From: an uncultured Ruminococcus sp.
GTDB lineage: Bacteria > Bacillota > Clostridia > Oscillospirales > Acutalibacteraceae
Assembly: GCA_902797065.1 (NCBI GenBank)
Contig: CADBRK010000028.1
Location: 1-6,295, forward strand
Direction of reading: 5' to 3'
Length of the DNA: 6,295 nt
Shown: one piece after another, positions 5,830-6,295 of the stretch
How positions within the stretch are numbered: position 1 is the stretch's first letter
How the letters are laid out: each line of letters starts with the position of its first letter
Position numbers and translations under genes: made by a program
The notes under the pieces: model-generated
Databases searched by the model: none
Told to the model about the DNA's origin: nothing
The model's input: the letters and a program-made list of their open reading frames with translations, nothing else

Positions 5830-5883
5830 AAAACCTTAAGGGCACCTATCTGCCGATCACAGCAGACGTGCCCTTAAGGTTTT
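5830..5883 (+). terminator. Long stem-loop terminator after rlmA
   Basis: AAAACCTTAAGGGCAC (5830-5845) is perfectly complementary to GTGCCCTTAAGGTTTT (5868-5883), a 16-bp stem starting directly after the rlmA stop codon. The 22-nt interior carries a second small stem, TCTGC/GCAGA (5849-5853 with 5862-5866), around an 8-nt loop. The 3' T run is short on the plus strand (TTTT then GTGT) and longer on the minus strand (six T), so it could stop transcription in both directions. The even symmetry also leaves room for it being a dispersed palindromic repeat. Confidence 0.8.
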
Positions 5884-6188
5884 GTGTACATATACGAAAG
5901 AAAGAAGAACTCAGATTAATACGATACCCCTCAACTATTATCACATCAACAGTTCGATATATATCTACATTTATTATATACGGCTTTATGAAGTTTGTCT
6001 ATATTTTTTCTTGTTCAAAATTCAATTTACCCCGGTAACAAAGCCGGCAACAAATACTATTAATCGGCGGATTTTTAAAAAAAAACTAATATTTTTTGTT
6101 ATAATTTTCGTATTTAGAATTATGTTTATGCAAAATAGTTTATAATAATACTTAAATTTTTAATATTATTGTCACTTATGAGGTTATT
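5884..6188. other. AT-rich intergenic region without a convincing gene
   Basis: About 300 bp of A/T-rich DNA between the rlmA terminator and the Xre-type regulator. An open frame on the plus strand (5882-6145) begins at a TTG inside the terminator stem, lacks a ribosome site and encodes low-complexity Ile/Tyr/Phe sequence, so I do not call it. TATAAT hexamers occur at 6100-6105 and 6141-6146; the second is well placed for the regulator gene but has no clear -35. An AT-only inverted repeat AATAATA/TATTATT (6144-6150 and 6164-6170) lies between that hexamer and the gene. Confidence 0.6.
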
Positions 6189-6295
6189 ATGAATTTTTCT
6201 GAATATCTTAACAATTATCTTATCGAGAATAACCTGTCGTCCGCTCAGGCAGCAAAGAAAATAGGTATCGACAGAACTATTTTCTACCGCTACAC
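6189..6295 (+). CDS. Helix-turn-helix (Xre-like) regulator, N-terminal fragment
   Basis: Only the first 35 codons lie in the window. The peptide begins MNFSEYLNNYLIENNLSS and continues AQAAKKIGIDRTIFYRYT. This has the Xre/Cro pattern: an amphipathic first helix, then the hydrophobic-AAKKIGI turn of helix 2 and the recognition helix DRTIFYRYT. The usual reading is a DNA-binding domain, with any sensing or catalytic part beyond the window. The ATG follows GAGG (6180-6183) at a short 5-nt spacing. It is separated from rlmA by a strong terminator and 305 nt, so it is its own transcription unit. Its target is unknown. Confidence 0.75.
   Translation, partial: MNFSEYLNNYLIENNLSSAQAAKKIGIDRTIFYRY

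Noticed and set aside
5882..6145. 87-codon plus-strand open frame
   Set aside because: It starts with TTG inside the terminator stem, lacks a ribosome site and gives low-complexity Ile/Tyr/Phe sequence from AT-rich DNA.

Overview
The window looks like chromosomal DNA from a Gram-positive Clostridia-type bacterium, most likely near Ruminococcus/Oscillospiraceae. This is inferred from the strong AGGAGG-type ribosome sites, tightly packed genes, AT-rich intergenic DNA, the protein sequences, and a Firmicutes-type EF-P-modifying reductase. No species call is possible from sequence reading alone.

Left half (1-3448, all minus strand): an arginine biosynthesis cluster read right to left. It runs argG (argininosuccinate synthase), then argH (argininosuccinate lyase), then a small unrecognised acidic membrane protein that starts at TTG inside the end of argH, then the first 83 codons of argC, which leaves the window at its left edge. 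ArgG and ArgH convert citrulline and aspartate to arginine and fumarate. ArgC works earlier, in ornithine synthesis. A G/C-rich hairpin with a delayed U tract lies between argG and argH.

Divergent control region (3449-3781): two back-to-back promoters can be read directly. The argG promoter (minus strand, TTGATT-16-TATAAT) sits among four ARG-box-like palindromes whose centres are about 41, 41 and 21 bp apart, a good candidate ArgR operator. The rightward promoter is TTTACA-17-TATAAT.

Right half (3782-5829, plus strand): a compact three-gene operon with an 11-nt overlap and then a 1-nt gap. It encodes a flavin-reductase-family FMN-binding protein, a short-chain dehydrogenase whose active-site segment resembles YmfI (elongation factor P 5-aminopentanone reductase) more than FabG, and RlmA (23S rRNA guanine-N1 methyltransferase with an N-terminal zinc finger). 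The last two genes would both modify the translation machinery, one acting on EF-P and one on the ribosomal exit tunnel. A strong 16-bp stem-loop ends the operon.

Right edge (5884-6295): about 300 bp of AT-rich DNA with no convincing gene, then the first 35 codons of a helix-turn-helix (Xre-like) regulator that runs off the window.

No mobile element, CRISPR array, tRNA or rRNA was seen. Most of the window is ordinary housekeeping sequence. The points worth attention are the ARG-box array, the unknown membrane protein inside the arginine operon, and the translation-modification gene pair.
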